64,000 nucleotides of DNA from Bacillus pseudomycoides (GCF_022811845.1 NZ_CP064266.1:2108001-2172000), one strand, 5' to 3'. Shown: positions 34,097 through 42,838, numbered from the stretch's first letter. Notes: generated from the letters alone by a model not told the origin. A program made the numbers and translations.

Positions 34097-34753
34097 TTGC
34101 CTGATTTTTCTATTCTTACAAACAATCTTGATTTGTATTTAGAAGGGTTTAAATATACAGTGATGTCCAGTATTGTCGCACTGATTGGGAGTTTCACTCT
34201 TGGCATTATTATGGCAGTGATGCGAATTGCACCCATTCGAGTTTTGAATTGGTTTGGCGCGGCTTATGTAGAGTTTGTTAGAAATATTCCACTCGTTTTA
34301 ATTGCATTTATATTTTATTTTGCTTTTCCGGTAATGGGCGTTACATTGAATGGATTTGTTGCTGGTACGGCTGCACTTACAGTCTATACAGCAGCATTTA
34401 TTGCAGAAGCAATTCGAGCTGGAATCATGTCGGTTCCAAAAGGACAGATGGAAGCAGCACGTTCTTCTGGTTTAACGTACGTGCAAGCCATGTATTATGT
34501 CGTTTTACCACAAGCTATTAAAATAGTAATTCCACCATTAGGTAATCAATTTCTTAATTTAGTAAAAAACTCCTCTATACTTGGTATTATTGCTGGGGCA
34601 GATTTGATGTATCAAGGGGATTTAATTTCAACAAGAACATTTGTTACATTTGATGTATATATATTTGTTGGCATGTTTTATTTACTGTTAACTGTACCGC
34701 TTAGTATGCTTGTGCGTTACTTTGAGAAACGCTTAGCGAAAGGGGCGGTGTAA
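34097..34753 (+). CDS. glnM: Glutamine ABC transporter permease GlnM
   Basis: HisM/HisQ-type permease, 218 aa, with about five helices. The EAA loop reads EAARSSGLTYVQAMYYVVLPQAIK, given here as its core GLTYVQAMYYVVLPQA, which docks on the ATPase. The start is TTG at 34097, preceded by GAGGGGGAG. An earlier in-frame ATG at 34052 lies within the intercistronic hairpin and has no ribosome-binding site. Its stop codon is directly followed by the glnP start, so the two are translationally coupled and probably form a heterodimer. Confidence 0.88.
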   Translation: MPDFSILTNNLDLYLEGFKYTVMSSIVALIGSFTLGIIMAVMRIAPIRVLNWFGAAYVEFVRNIPLVLIAFIFYFAFPVMGVTLNGFVAGTAALTVYTAAFIAEAIRAGIMSVPKGQMEAARSSGLTYVQAMYYVVLPQAIKIVIPPLGNQFLNLVKNSSILGIIAGADLMYQGDLISTRTFVTFDVYIFVGMFYLLLTVPLSMLVRYFEKRLAKGAV

Positions 34754-35398
34754 ATGGATTTTCGAGGTGCTTATACAGGCGATCATATTTTATTTTTATT
34801 AAAAGGGCTACTTGTTACTTTAGAAATAGCTGTTATAGCAATTTTGCTTAGTTTTATTATTGGTAGTATAGTTGGGACGCTGCGATATACAAAAATACCA
34901 GTCGTATCACAGTTACTAGCCTTTATCGTTGAAATTATTCGTAATTTACCGCTGCTTTTAATTATTTTCTTTACGTACTTTGCACTCCCTGAAGCTGGAC
35001 TGAAATTAGAGATTACAACAGCAGCTATTGTTGCTTTAACGATATTTGAAGCAGCAATGATATCAGAAATTGTTCGCAGTGGTTTACTATCGATTGAAAA
35101 AGGACAAATTGAAGCAGCGCGTGCTTCTGGATTATCATATGTACAAACACTTTGGCATATTATTTTGCCGCAAGCATTGAGACGCATGGTACCACCGCTT
35201 GTTAGTCAATTTATCTCTTTATTAAAAGATACGTCACTGGCGGTTGTTATTTCTTTGCCTGAACTCATGCATAATGCTCAAATTATTAATGGACAAAACG
35301 TAAATTATATGATCCCTACATTACTACTTGTTGCTTGTATGTATTTTGTTGTTAATTACAGTTTATCGCTTGTGTCTAGAAAATTGGAAAGCCGTTAA
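34754..35398 (+). CDS. glnP: Glutamine ABC transporter permease GlnP
   Basis: Second permease subunit, 214 aa, homologous to GlnM, with conserved segments VEIIRNLPLLLIIFF and the EAA loop GLSYVQTLWHIILPQALR. ATG starts immediately after the glnM stop, with AAAGGGGCGG as SD inside the glnM 3' end. It closes the operon, which ends in an intrinsic terminator. Together GlnQ (ATPase), GlnH (binding protein), GlnM and GlnP make a complete importer. Confidence 0.9.
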   Translation: MDFRGAYTGDHILFLLKGLLVTLEIAVIAILLSFIIGSIVGTLRYTKIPVVSQLLAFIVEIIRNLPLLLIIFFTYFALPEAGLKLEITTAAIVALTIFEAAMISEIVRSGLLSIEKGQIEAARASGLSYVQTLWHIILPQALRRMVPPLVSQFISLLKDTSLAVVISLPELMHNAQIINGQNVNYMIPTLLLVACMYFVVNYSLSLVSRKLESR

Positions 35399-35432
35399 CT
35401 CTTACATGGAATAGGATGTAAGAGTTTTTTTA
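35397..35432 (+). terminator. Intrinsic terminator of glnQHMP
   Basis: AACTCTTACA / TGTAAGAGTT stem, 10-nt loop, seven T's. Confidence 0.9.
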
Positions 35433-35458
35433 TGTTTTTTACATATATAAATACAAAT

Positions 35459-35540
35459 GGCGTAAAGTCTTTCCTTTTAGGTGGGTGAGAGCATCCGATT
35501 ATGCATAAAAGCGGTTAGATCCGCTTCCTACTCTATGCCA
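35459..35540 (+). ncRNA. Structured intergenic element of unknown class
   Basis: About 81 nt that can fold as a three-way junction: closing stem GGCGTA / TATGCC, an inner TAGG / CCTA pairing, arm GGGTG / CATCC and arm AAGCGG / CCGCTT (6-nt loop). It is less AT-rich than its surroundings. It matches no riboswitch consensus I know and may be another cereus-group short repeat. The remaining gap to 35745 holds cre-like and CodY-like sites. The strand is assigned only because the downstream permease gene is on the plus strand. Confidence 0.4.
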
Positions 35541-35666
35541 AGTAAAAACAGAGAGAACTTCTTCATAGTAGTGATTTGGAAGATATTTGTTTTTTTAGTA
35601 GTGTAATTGTAAGGTGGATAAAAAAATAGGATGTTTTATCAGAAAAGTTTTAATTTTATATAGAAA

Positions 35667-35681
35667 TTGTAACCGCTTTCG
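35667..35681. promoter_or_regulatory. cre-like site
   Basis: TTGTAACCGCTTTCG matches WTGNAANCGNWNNCW except for the last base. About 65 bp upstream of the amino-acid permease start. Confidence 0.5.
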
Positions 35682-35691
35682 TGTATATTTT

Positions 35692-35706
35692 TATTATCAG
35701 AAAATT
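35692..35706. promoter_or_regulatory. CodY-like box
   Basis: TATTATCAGAAAATT differs from AATTTTCWGAAAATT at two positions. Placed 40 bp before the permease start, where CodY would repress in nutrient-rich growth. Confidence 0.55.
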
Positions 35707-35745
35707 TTAAAAAGAGATAGAGGGTTTTTATAGGGGAGGATTACG

Positions 35746-37170
35746 ATGCAGCAAACAACGAACGAGAAATTACATCGTACGATGAAGAGTAGACATTTAT
35801 TTATGATTGCACTTGGAGGTGTAATCGGAACAGGATTTTTTCTAGGCTCCGGATATACAATTAACCAAGCAGGACCAGGGGGAGCGATTCTTTCTTATTT
35901 AGTGGGCGGATTTATTATGTATTTAACAATGCTTTGCCTTGGTGAGCTAACGGTTGCGATGCCAGTTTCTGGTTCCTTCCAAAAATATGCGACGAAGTTT
36001 ATCGGTCCAGGGACCGGATTTATGATTGGGTGGCTATACTGGCTTGGATGGGCAGTTACAGTTGGTTTAGAGTTAACATCGATTGGTTTAATGATGAAAA
36101 GATGGTTTCCACATGTCGATGTTTGGGTATGGTGTCTTGTATTTGGAGTTATTTTATATATGTCCAATGCTATCTCAGCAAAGAGTTATGCGGAATTAGA
36201 ATTTTGGTTCTCAAGTATTAAAGTTATTACAATTATTGCATTTATTGTTCTTGGTGGTAGTGCGTTATTCGGTTTCTTACCATATGACGGAAAAGAAGCA
36301 GCACCTCTTTTTTCTAACTTTGTGAGTGATGGAGGATTGTTCCCAAACGGACTCGCAGCGGTACTTCTTACTATGATTACAGTTAACTTTTCGTTCCAAG
36401 GTACAGAGTTAATCGGAATTGCAGCAGGGGAGAGCCAAGAACCAGAAAAAACAATTCCACGTGCAATTCGTAATACAGTATGGCGCATTATGGTGTTCTT
36501 TATTTTAACGATGACGATTTTAGTAGGGTTAATTTCATGGAAAGATGCAGGGGTTATCGAAAGCCCATTCGTTGTTGTATTCGATAAGATTGGTATTCCA
36601 TATGCAGCGGATATTATGAACTTTGTTATTATTACTGCGCTATTATCTGTAGCAAATTCAGGATTATATGCAGCAACCCGTATATTATGGTCACTTGCAA
36701 ATGAAGAAATGGCACCAGCTTCTTTCAAAAAGGTAAATAAACGCGGTATCCCAATTACCGCATTAGTAGTCACGATTGCGGTAGCAGCATTATCTTTACT
36801 AACAAGCTTTTTGGCGGAAGATACAGTATATATGTACTTATTATCTATTGCTGGGTTATCAGCTGTTTCAAGTTGGATTATCATTGCCTTGTCACAACTT
36901 CGTTTTAGAAGTCAGTACATAAAGGGTGGCGGGAAATTAGAAGATTTAAAATATAAAACACCGCTATATCCAATTGTTCCAATTTTAGCGTTAATTACAA
37001 ATAGCATTGTTGTGATTAGTTTAGCGTTTATTCCAGAACAGCGTATGGCACTTTATTGCGGCATTCCATTTATCATTTTCTGTTACGTGTATTATTATAT
37101 AAATAAGAAGAGGCAGCAAATTACGAAAGTGGAGATGGGAACAACATATGAAACTAACAATCAAGCATGA
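35746..37170 (+). CDS. Amino-acid permease, AAT family of the APC superfamily
   Basis: 474-residue membrane transporter with about 12 helices. The N-terminus MKSRHLFMIALGGVIGTGFF is the AAT-family signature with the glycine-rich substrate site, and FQGTELIGIAAGESQEP lies near residue 220. Relatives include RocE, GabP and LysP; the sequence does not settle the substrate. ATG follows GGGGAGGATTACG. The cre-like and CodY-like sites upstream point to nutritional control. Its 3' end overlaps the next gene by 23 bp, so the OsmC-like protein is probably co-expressed. Confidence 0.88.
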   Translation: MQQTTNEKLHRTMKSRHLFMIALGGVIGTGFFLGSGYTINQAGPGGAILSYLVGGFIMYLTMLCLGELTVAMPVSGSFQKYATKFIGPGTGFMIGWLYWLGWAVTVGLELTSIGLMMKRWFPHVDVWVWCLVFGVILYMSNAISAKSYAELEFWFSSIKVITIIAFIVLGGSALFGFLPYDGKEAAPLFSNFVSDGGLFPNGLAAVLLTMITVNFSFQGTELIGIAAGESQEPEKTIPRAIRNTVWRIMVFFILTMTILVGLISWKDAGVIESPFVVVFDKIGIPYAADIMNFVIITALLSVANSGLYAATRILWSLANEEMAPASFKKVNKRGIPITALVVTIAVAALSLLTSFLAEDTVYMYLLSIAGLSAVSSWIIIALSQLRFRSQYIKGGGKLEDLKYKTPLYPIVPILALITNSIVVISLAFIPEQRMALYCGIPFIIFCYVYYYINKKRQQITKVEMGTTYETNNQA

Positions 37171-37528
37171 TGATATTGAAGCGGAATTTTCAAATGGTCG
37201 ATTGTCTATTGGAAAAGAAAGTGGACATACACCGTTAGAATTATTGGTTTCCTCTATTGCAGGATGCAGTGCAATTGTATTTCGGACAATTTTAGAAAAG
37301 AAGCGTATTACATACGATGCGTTTACAATTGAAACTGAAATTGGAAGAAGTGAAGTTTTACCGAGACCGGTAGAAAGCCTTCATTTGCACTATAGGTTAA
37401 AAGCAGAGGGGATTACGCAAGTACAGTTAGAAAAAGCGTTAGAACTTGCTGTGAAGAATTGTACGATTGCTCAATCTGTGAAGGATAGTATAAGAATTAC
37501 GGAAACGGTTGAGTTAATTGGTGAATAA
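37148..37528 (+). CDS. OsmC-family protein
   Basis: 126-residue cytoplasmic protein of the OsmC/Ohr superfamily, whose members reduce organic or fatty-acid hydroperoxides with two cysteines. Cysteines are seen in AGCSAIVFRTILEKK (Cys at about 39) and KNCTIAQSV (about 110), at the expected positions. It is closer to the YhfA/YmaD branch than to Ohr. The ATG overlaps the end of the upstream permease gene by 23 bp, and GGAG lies some 13 nt before it. The link between permease and OsmC is unclear. A very long hairpin follows. Confidence 0.85.
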   Translation: MKLTIKHDDIEAEFSNGRLSIGKESGHTPLELLVSSIAGCSAIVFRTILEKKRITYDAFTIETEIGRSEVLPRPVESLHLHYRLKAEGITQVQLEKALELAVKNCTIAQSVKDSIRITETVELIGE

Positions 37529-37547
37529 TTTTCATGAGAAATATGTA

Positions 37548-37610
37548 AATTTAAAAGAAAAATCGAGAGCGAGATCATATATATCTTGCTCTCGATTTTT
37601 CTTTTAAATT
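37548..37610. terminator. Bidirectional terminator, long stem
   Basis: 27-bp arms running from AATTTAAAAGAAAAATCGAG to its complement, one G-T mismatch, 9-nt loop. Serves the permease/OsmC transcript. Confidence 0.88.
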
Positions 37611-37618
37611 AAAATGTG

Positions 37619-37655
37619 TGAAAAAGCTTAAGAGAACTTCTCTTAAGCTTTTTCA
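37619..37655 (-). terminator. Terminator of the two-component operon
   Basis: Perfect 18-bp arms from TGAAAAAGCTTAAGAGAA; the right arm includes the stop codon of the kinase gene. Confidence 0.85.
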
Positions 37656-39026
37656 TATACTGATTGGCAATGAGATAGTAAAGCAAGAACCCCGATTTAC
37701 TTCACTTGTAACAGTAATTTCTCCGCCATGTAGTTCGACTATTTCTTTTACAATCGCAAGTCCTAATCCAGTTCCGCCAGTTGAACGAGATCTGGCTTTA
37801 TCGACGCGATAAAATCGTTCAAAAATATGTGGGATATCTTCCTTTGGAATTCCTTCTCCTGTATCTTGGATTGAGATTTTAATTTGTGTTTTATGCTCTG
37901 TAACAGAAATTGTAATTCGAGATTGTTCAGGTGAATGTGTATACGCATTATTTAAAATATTGATAATAACTTGTTCAAATCTTTGTTCATCAAGAGCTAT
38001 AGAAAGTGAAGAAGGACACGTTGAAGAAACATTGATATGCTTTGCTGCATACATTATATTTATTTTTGTAACAACGCGGGAAAGAAAGGTTTGCAAGTGT
38101 ACTTCCTTTACCTGAATAGAAAAGTTGTGTTTTTCCATTTGAGCAAGTAAAAACAAGTCCTGTACTAAATTTGTAATGTAATCCGCTTCATCTTTTATAA
38201 TCGATAAATATTTTTGGCGCTGCTCAGGAAGTGTTTCGCCTTTCATAGCAATATCTGCATATCCTCTTACATAAGTTAGCGGTGTTCTTAGTTCATGGGC
38301 GACGCTTGCTAGAAATTCATTGCGTTCTTTCTTCATATAATGTAAATCATTCGCAAGTGTTTGAATCGATTCTGCAAGCTCACCAATCTCATCATTTCGA
38401 GTACTCGTTAAAGAGACGGATAAATCACCATGACTCATTTTTTCGGTAGCATGCTTCATACGCAGAAGCGGTTTTGTTAATCGACGTGATAGAAGAAAGA
38501 TTGTAATAGCTGTTAAAATAAATGTAACAGCACCAACAACAAGAAATTGGTTTGTAAGGCCTGCAATCATTTCTTTAATGGAACTTGTGCCAAGAAACAT
38601 ATAAACATAACCTTGCGTTTTTCCTTCTATCATTATGGGACTAACTGTGCATATATAATTAGAAGTTTTCCAATGGTTCTCTATGATTGTTCCGTTATGA
38701 TCTGTAGCTGTTATCATTTCGACAATGTGCCTCTTGATGGTGGAATCTATATCATTAGACTTTGCTAATATTTCTTTATGAGCGTTCGTAATAACAACCT
38801 TTGTTTCAGTTTCTGACTCCATTAAAGCGACATGAGAGATTGTCGGGGAATCGAAATGTTTTTCAAGTACATCCCGGTGGCTATTTCCGCGCTTTAATAA
38901 TGCTGTCATTTCTTCATTTACTCTCGTACTGACAAGGCTATAATAGAGCAAGACAAATAGAACGGTTTCAATTAAAAGTGTAACAATTAAAAAATAAAAT
39001 CCGAGTTGAACAGAAATTCGTTTCAT
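37653..39026 (-). CDS. Sensor histidine kinase
   Basis: 457-residue membrane kinase. TM1 (about residues 8-30), an extracytoplasmic sensor domain (about 31-158), TM2 (159-181), HAMP linker, then HisKA with phospho-acceptor His244 in SVAHELRTPL, and a HATPase domain with N-box IINILNNAYTHSPE, G1 IQDTGEGIP, F-box IFERFYRVDKARS and G2 GGTGLGLAIVKEI. It pairs with the response regulator upstream, whose stop overlaps its start (ATGA). The pair is divergent from a cell-wall-binding lipoprotein gene, a plausible target. The signal is unknown. Confidence 0.92.
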   Translation of the reverse strand: MKRISVQLGFYFLIVTLLIETVLFVLLYYSLVSTRVNEEMTALLKRGNSHRDVLEKHFDSPTISHVALMESETETKVVITNAHKEILAKSNDIDSTIKRHIVEMITATDHNGTIIENHWKTSNYICTVSPIMIEGKTQGYVYMFLGTSSIKEMIAGLTNQFLVVGAVTFILTAITIFLLSRRLTKPLLRMKHATEKMSHGDLSVSLTSTRNDEIGELAESIQTLANDLHYMKKERNEFLASVAHELRTPLTYVRGYADIAMKGETLPEQRQKYLSIIKDEADYITNLVQDLFLLAQMEKHNFSIQVKEVHLQTFLSRVVTKINIMYAAKHINVSSTCPSSLSIALDEQRFEQVIINILNNAYTHSPEQSRITISVTEHKTQIKISIQDTGEGIPKEDIPHIFERFYRVDKARSRSTGGTGLGLAIVKEIVELHGGEITVTSEVNRGSCFTISLPISI

Positions 39027-39715
39027 CGCGTAGCTCCTTGATGTTCAGTGTCAATCCATCGATACCCAACTCCATACACAGTTTTTAAATGTTCATCAAT
39101 TGGAAAATTGGCCTTTCGTAATTTATCACGCAAATTACGAATATGGGAGTCCACTGTGCGATCCTCTGTATTTGTATCTAGTCCCCAAATTCGTTCAATA
39201 AGCTGATCGCGGCTGAGTACATAGTTTACGTGACGCAAAAATAATCCAAGTAAAGAGAATTCGATTGGTGTAAGCAAAACTTCTTGTTCATGAACAGAAA
39301 TAAAGTGCTGTGCTTCATCCCACAAAATCCCTTTATATTGTATTTGTTCATGTTGATTACTACGTCGTAATACAGCTTCAATGCGTGCTAATAGTTCATC
39401 TTCATGAAATGGTTTTGTTATATAATCATCAGCTCCGATTTTCAATCCTTGAACAACATCTATCGTTTGATCGCGAGCGGTTACCATAATGATTGGAACA
39501 TTACTAAATGAACGGATTCTTTTACAAGTTTCCCATCCATCCATTTTGGGCATCATAATATCGAGAAGAATGAATTTAAAACTTTGGTTTTCTATATAGG
39601 AGATGGCTTCTTGTCCTGAAGTCGCAGAAATACAATTATATCCTTTAGGAGTAAGATAAAGTGCTAATAACTCCAGCATACGTGGTTCATCATCTACGAG
39701 TAGTATATTCATCAT
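39023..39715 (-). CDS. OmpR/PhoB-family response regulator
   Basis: 230-residue regulator. Receiver domain (residues 3-115) with acidic pair Asp8-Asp9, phospho-acceptor Asp52 in ILLDIMMPKMDG, and Lys in ADDYITKPF. A C-terminal winged helix of OmpR type has LTPIEFSLLGLFLRH and the recognition region TVDSHIRNLRDKLRK. ATG at 39715 is chosen because GGAGG lies 7 nt upstream on the minus strand; a longer in-frame version would start before the SD. First gene of the two-component operon. Confidence 0.93.
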   Translation of the reverse strand: MMNILLVDDEPRMLELLALYLTPKGYNCISATSGQEAISYIENQSFKFILLDIMMPKMDGWETCKRIRSFSNVPIIMVTARDQTIDVVQGLKIGADDYITKPFHEDELLARIEAVLRRSNQHEQIQYKGILWDEAQHFISVHEQEVLLTPIEFSLLGLFLRHVNYVLSRDQLIERIWGLDTNTEDRTVDSHIRNLRDKLRKANFPIDEHLKTVYGVGYRWIDTEHQGATR

Positions 39716-39765
39716 ATAATATCCTCCGTATTTGTATTCACTATTAAAAGTGTAATGCAAAATCA

Positions 39766-39809
39766 TGAAGAAATGGTGCAGATTATGATGCGTCTGCATA
39801 ATTTCTTCA
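39766..39809. promoter_or_regulatory. Long inverted repeat between two-component system and lipoprotein genes
   Basis: 17-bp arms TGAAGAAATGGTGCAGA / TCTGCATAATTTCTTCA with two mismatched positions (GG opposite TA) and a 10-bp spacer, in the middle of the divergent promoter region. Confidence 0.55.
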
Positions 39810-39891
39810 GAATTGGTTGTTATCGTATAGTTGAAAATTACATTCTAGGTAAAGATATAGGCTCAAACATGATGGATACGGAGGCGATATA

Positions 39892-41136
39892 GTGAAAAAA
39901 GTAACTCAAGTTTTGAGTATGACAATAGTTGCTGCATTTGGACTTGCAGCGTGTGGGCAAGCAAATACAGAGCATAAAAATCACGAACCTGCAAACGAGA
40001 AGAAAAATGAGCAGCAAAAGGACATGAATCATGAGGTGATGGCACCGAAAGAAATGAATGCCAATGCATCTAGTGATTTATTAACAACAAGTTTAAAAAA
40101 TGTAACACGATTAAATACAAATGATCCTGTTCAAATGGCAGTATTAACATCACAAACGATATGGCCAGCGACTCATAAAGAAAATCAACCGGGAGCAGTA
40201 ATTTTAGTTCCAGCTAATAGCTGGCAAATTAGTATCGCTAGTGCAGATCTTATCCATCATCCAAACAATGGACCTATTTTATTTATGAATAAAGACGGTA
40301 TTCCAGAGGCGACGTTAAAAGAGATAAATCGCTTAAATCCACTTGGAACAAAAGATGGAACGCAAATTATGGTGATGGGGGAAGTGGAATCTTCTACATT
40401 AGACAAATTAAAAGAATATAAAGTAAAACAAATAAAAGAGACGGATCCAGCTGTATTTGCGAAAGATGTTGATAAAGAATATGCAGACATAATAGGGAAG
40501 TATCCGGGAAGTGTTATTATCGGTTCGTCTGAAGAAGAAGGGCGTTTGTATACAACCCCGGCTGTGAACTGGATCTCTCATATGCCTGAACCTCTTTTAT
40601 ATGTCGGAAAAGATAAAGTACCCGAGGCTACAATTGAGGCGTTAAAAACAAGAAAAGGGAAAGCAAGCATATATGTATTAGGTCCAGAAAAAATTGTTTC
40701 AAAGGAGGTAGAAGAACAGTTAAGTAAGTATGGAAAAGTAACGCGCATTAGTGGAGAAACCCCGACAGAAAATTCAATTGCCTTCGCAAAGTTTAAAGAT
40801 GAAAAAACGAAGTTTGGTTGGGGATTTAAAAAGCCGGGACATGGTGTATCATTTGTTTCAACAGAAACGCCAGATTTAGCAGTTGCTGGTGCCCCGTTTT
40901 CACATATGGGGAAACATGCACCTGTTCTATTATTAGATAAAGGAAAGGTTTCACAACCAGTCTATGATTTATTGGCAACGATCCAGCCGAAGTTTAAGGA
41001 TGATCCAACATTAGGACCATATAATCATGGCTTTTTATTGGGCGATACGGAGAATATTTCATTTGAAACGCAAGGAATACTTGATGAGAGGTTAGAGATT
41101 GTTCAAGAAAATGGTGGGGGGCACGCTGGACATTAA
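39892..41136 (+). CDS. Cell-wall-binding repeat 2 lipoprotein
   Basis: 414-residue exported protein. The lipobox LAAC has Cys21, followed by a His/Lys/Asn-rich linker. The rest contains cell wall-binding repeat 2 (CWB2)-like units, for example VTRLNTNDPVQMAVLTSQ and AVILVPANSWQISIASADLI with the typical pattern, repeated around residues 200 and 290. CWB2 modules attach proteins to cell-wall polymers in clostridia; here the lipid anchor would hold it at the membrane. GTG start with GGAGG 7 nt upstream. The C-terminus ends in GGGHAGH. Divergent from the two-component genes, so possibly their target. Confidence 0.8.
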   Translation: MKKVTQVLSMTIVAAFGLAACGQANTEHKNHEPANEKKNEQQKDMNHEVMAPKEMNANASSDLLTTSLKNVTRLNTNDPVQMAVLTSQTIWPATHKENQPGAVILVPANSWQISIASADLIHHPNNGPILFMNKDGIPEATLKEINRLNPLGTKDGTQIMVMGEVESSTLDKLKEYKVKQIKETDPAVFAKDVDKEYADIIGKYPGSVIIGSSEEEGRLYTTPAVNWISHMPEPLLYVGKDKVPEATIEALKTRKGKASIYVLGPEKIVSKEVEEQLSKYGKVTRISGETPTENSIAFAKFKDEKTKFGWGFKKPGHGVSFVSTETPDLAVAGAPFSHMGKHAPVLLLDKGKVSQPVYDLLATIQPKFKDDPTLGPYNHGFLLGDTENISFETQGILDERLEIVQENGGGHAGH

Positions 41137-41138
41137 GA

Positions 41139-41169
41139 GAAAAGACGTTGCATGATGCAGCGTCTTTTC
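41139..41169 (+). terminator. Intrinsic terminator of the lipoprotein gene
   Basis: AAAAGACGTTGCAT / ATGCAGCGTCTTTT stem, single-base loop region, weak T-tail. Confidence 0.8.
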
Positions 41170-41287
41170 ATTTGGGAAAGTTTTTGTATAGCAGAAAATC
41201 TGACATTCATTATATAATAGCTCTCGTGCAATCGGACCGATTTTCTTATGGAGGAAATCAAAAATAGAAAAATAGAGGAGTGTTATT

Positions 41288-42001
41288 TTGTTTCAAACTA
41301 TAAAAACTGAATGGTTTTCCAATGTGAAAGGTGATGTACTCTCAGGAATTGTCGTTGCATTAGCATTAATTCCTGAAGCAATTGCTTTTTCCGTTATTGC
41401 AGGTGTAGATCCGATGGTGGGATTATACGCTGCTTTTTGTATTGCGGTGACAATTTCATTTGTTGGCGGCAGACCGGGGATATTTCTGCTGCAACAGGTG
41501 CGATGGCACTGTTGATGATAACGATTGTAAAATATGGTTTCTATCGGGACATTTGATTGGAACTCTGTATTTACTCTTCATAAAGTTCCGAAAGGTGATG
41601 CCTTTGTTATGATTGTAACAGTTACAATTATTCTCGTTACACATAATCTAGCTCTTGGTGTTATGATTGGTACGGTTATAAGTGCAGTTTTATTTGCATT
41701 TAATATGGCAAAGATTCACGTGAAACATTTTTATATTGGTGAGAAAAAAACTTATGTGATTCATGGCCAACTCTTTTTTGCATCTACTACAGAATTCATA
41801 AATGCGTTTCAGTTTAAAGAAGATGTAAAGGAAGTAGAAATTGATTTTACACAGGCTCATGTATGGGATGATTCAGCAGTAGCAGCGGTTGATAAAGTTG
41901 TGATGAAATATGAACAAAATAGTGTAAAGGTAAAGATAACGGGATTAAATGAGCGTAGTTCAGAACTTGTTACAAAATTGGCGAAACAAGCTGTTCGTTA
42001 A
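41288..42001 (+). pseudogene. SulP-family anion transporter, frameshifted and internally deleted
   Basis: The first 75 codons (TTG start after GAGGAG) are a normal SulP N-terminus, DVLSGIVVALALIPEAIAFSVIAGVDP. The frame breaks after GGRPG: one base is missing from what should read GGGATGATTTCT, since the other frame continues ISAATGAMALLMITIVK. Soon after, near 41535, the sequence jumps to the family C-terminus (MVSIGTFDW, then two helices and a STAS domain to 42001). About 240-260 codons of membrane domain are absent compared with SulP proteins of about 480 residues. The C-terminal frame looks otherwise intact. It is very unlikely to make a working transporter. Confidence 0.88.
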
Positions 42002-42007
42002 ATAGGG

Positions 42008-42042
42008 AGAACCTTTTCGGAGGGCCGAAAGGGTTCTTTTTG
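42008..42042 (+). terminator. Intrinsic terminator after the SulP remnant
   Basis: AGAACCTTTTCGG / CCGAAAGGGTTCT stem followed by T's. Confidence 0.9.
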
Positions 42043-42082
42043 TATTATAATACGAGTATGATGATGAAAGGGGTTTCAACAT

Positions 42083-42505
42083 ATGTACAAGCAAATTATA
42101 TTAGCATGTGATGGGTCAGAACACGCAATACGCGCAGCAAAGCATGCCGCACACATTGCTACATTGAATAAGGAAGTAAACGTTGAAATTGTATACGTAG
42201 TAGATAATAGAACAGCAAAATCAGATATTATACAGGGACAAACAAATATAGAAACAATCTCAGCTAGTCGAAAAGATAGATTAAAAGAAATTGAAGCTTT
42301 ATTACAGCAAGAAGAGATCTCCTATAAAATCACAATTTTACATGGTGATCCAGGAAATACGCTTGTGCAATATGTAAATACAGGAGACATTGATCTTGTA
42401 ATAGTGGGGAGCAGAGGATTAAATACATTGCAAGAAATGGTACTTGGTAGTGTAAGTCATAAAATAGCAAAACGAGTGAAATGTCCAGTGATGATTGTGA
42501 AGTAA
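42083..42505 (+). CDS. Universal stress protein UspA family
   Basis: 140-residue cytoplasmic nucleotide-binding protein. The ATP-binding signature G-x2-G-x9-G-(S/T) is present as GSRGLNTLQEMVLGSVSHKI near residues 112-131, and DGSEHA near the N-terminus fits the fold. USPs modulate survival under stress through unclear means. ATG follows AAAGGGGTTTCAACAT. Usp genes often accompany SulP transporters, and the neighbour here is a decayed SulP gene, so this protein may have lost its partner. Confidence 0.92.
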   Translation: MYKQIILACDGSEHAIRAAKHAAHIATLNKEVNVEIVYVVDNRTAKSDIIQGQTNIETISASRKDRLKEIEALLQQEEISYKITILHGDPGNTLVQYVNTGDIDLVIVGSRGLNTLQEMVLGSVSHKIAKRVKCPVMIVK

Positions 42506-42649
42506 CAGGCAGTGGTGATACTGTCTGTTTTTTTTATCAGAAAGAAATCTTACAATATTGTAAGACAGTTGTTAGTGAAATCGATGTTATAAATTTCCTT
42601 TTATGGTTAGAATAAAGATATCGAATACATACATGGAAGGATGAGGGAA

Positions 42650-42769
42650 ATGAAAGGATTTCAAAATTTATCATATAGCCAGGGTGTAAGTTTGATTTGT
42701 TTAGGAGGATTTACTGCTTCGGTGATGTTGGCTATTGCTGTGAAAATGTTTCAGCAAATGTTTCTATAA
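42650..42769 (+). CDS. Small putative membrane protein, 39 aa
   Basis: Reads MKGFQNLSYSQGVSLICLGG followed by a hydrophobic stretch FTASVMLAIAVKMFQQMFL. One membrane helix (about residues 13-33) is likely. ATG is preceded by GGATGAGGG at suitable distance. I do not recognise a family. It stands alone in a 650-bp gap with normal codon use, followed by a terminator, so expression is plausible but unproven. Confidence 0.5.
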   Translation: MKGFQNLSYSQGVSLICLGGFTASVMLAIAVKMFQQMFL

Positions 42770-42838
42770 AAGTAATGTTGAGAATAGAAGGGAAATGATG
42801 GTTATAGTTGGCGATGTAATACTATTAGATGTAAATAA

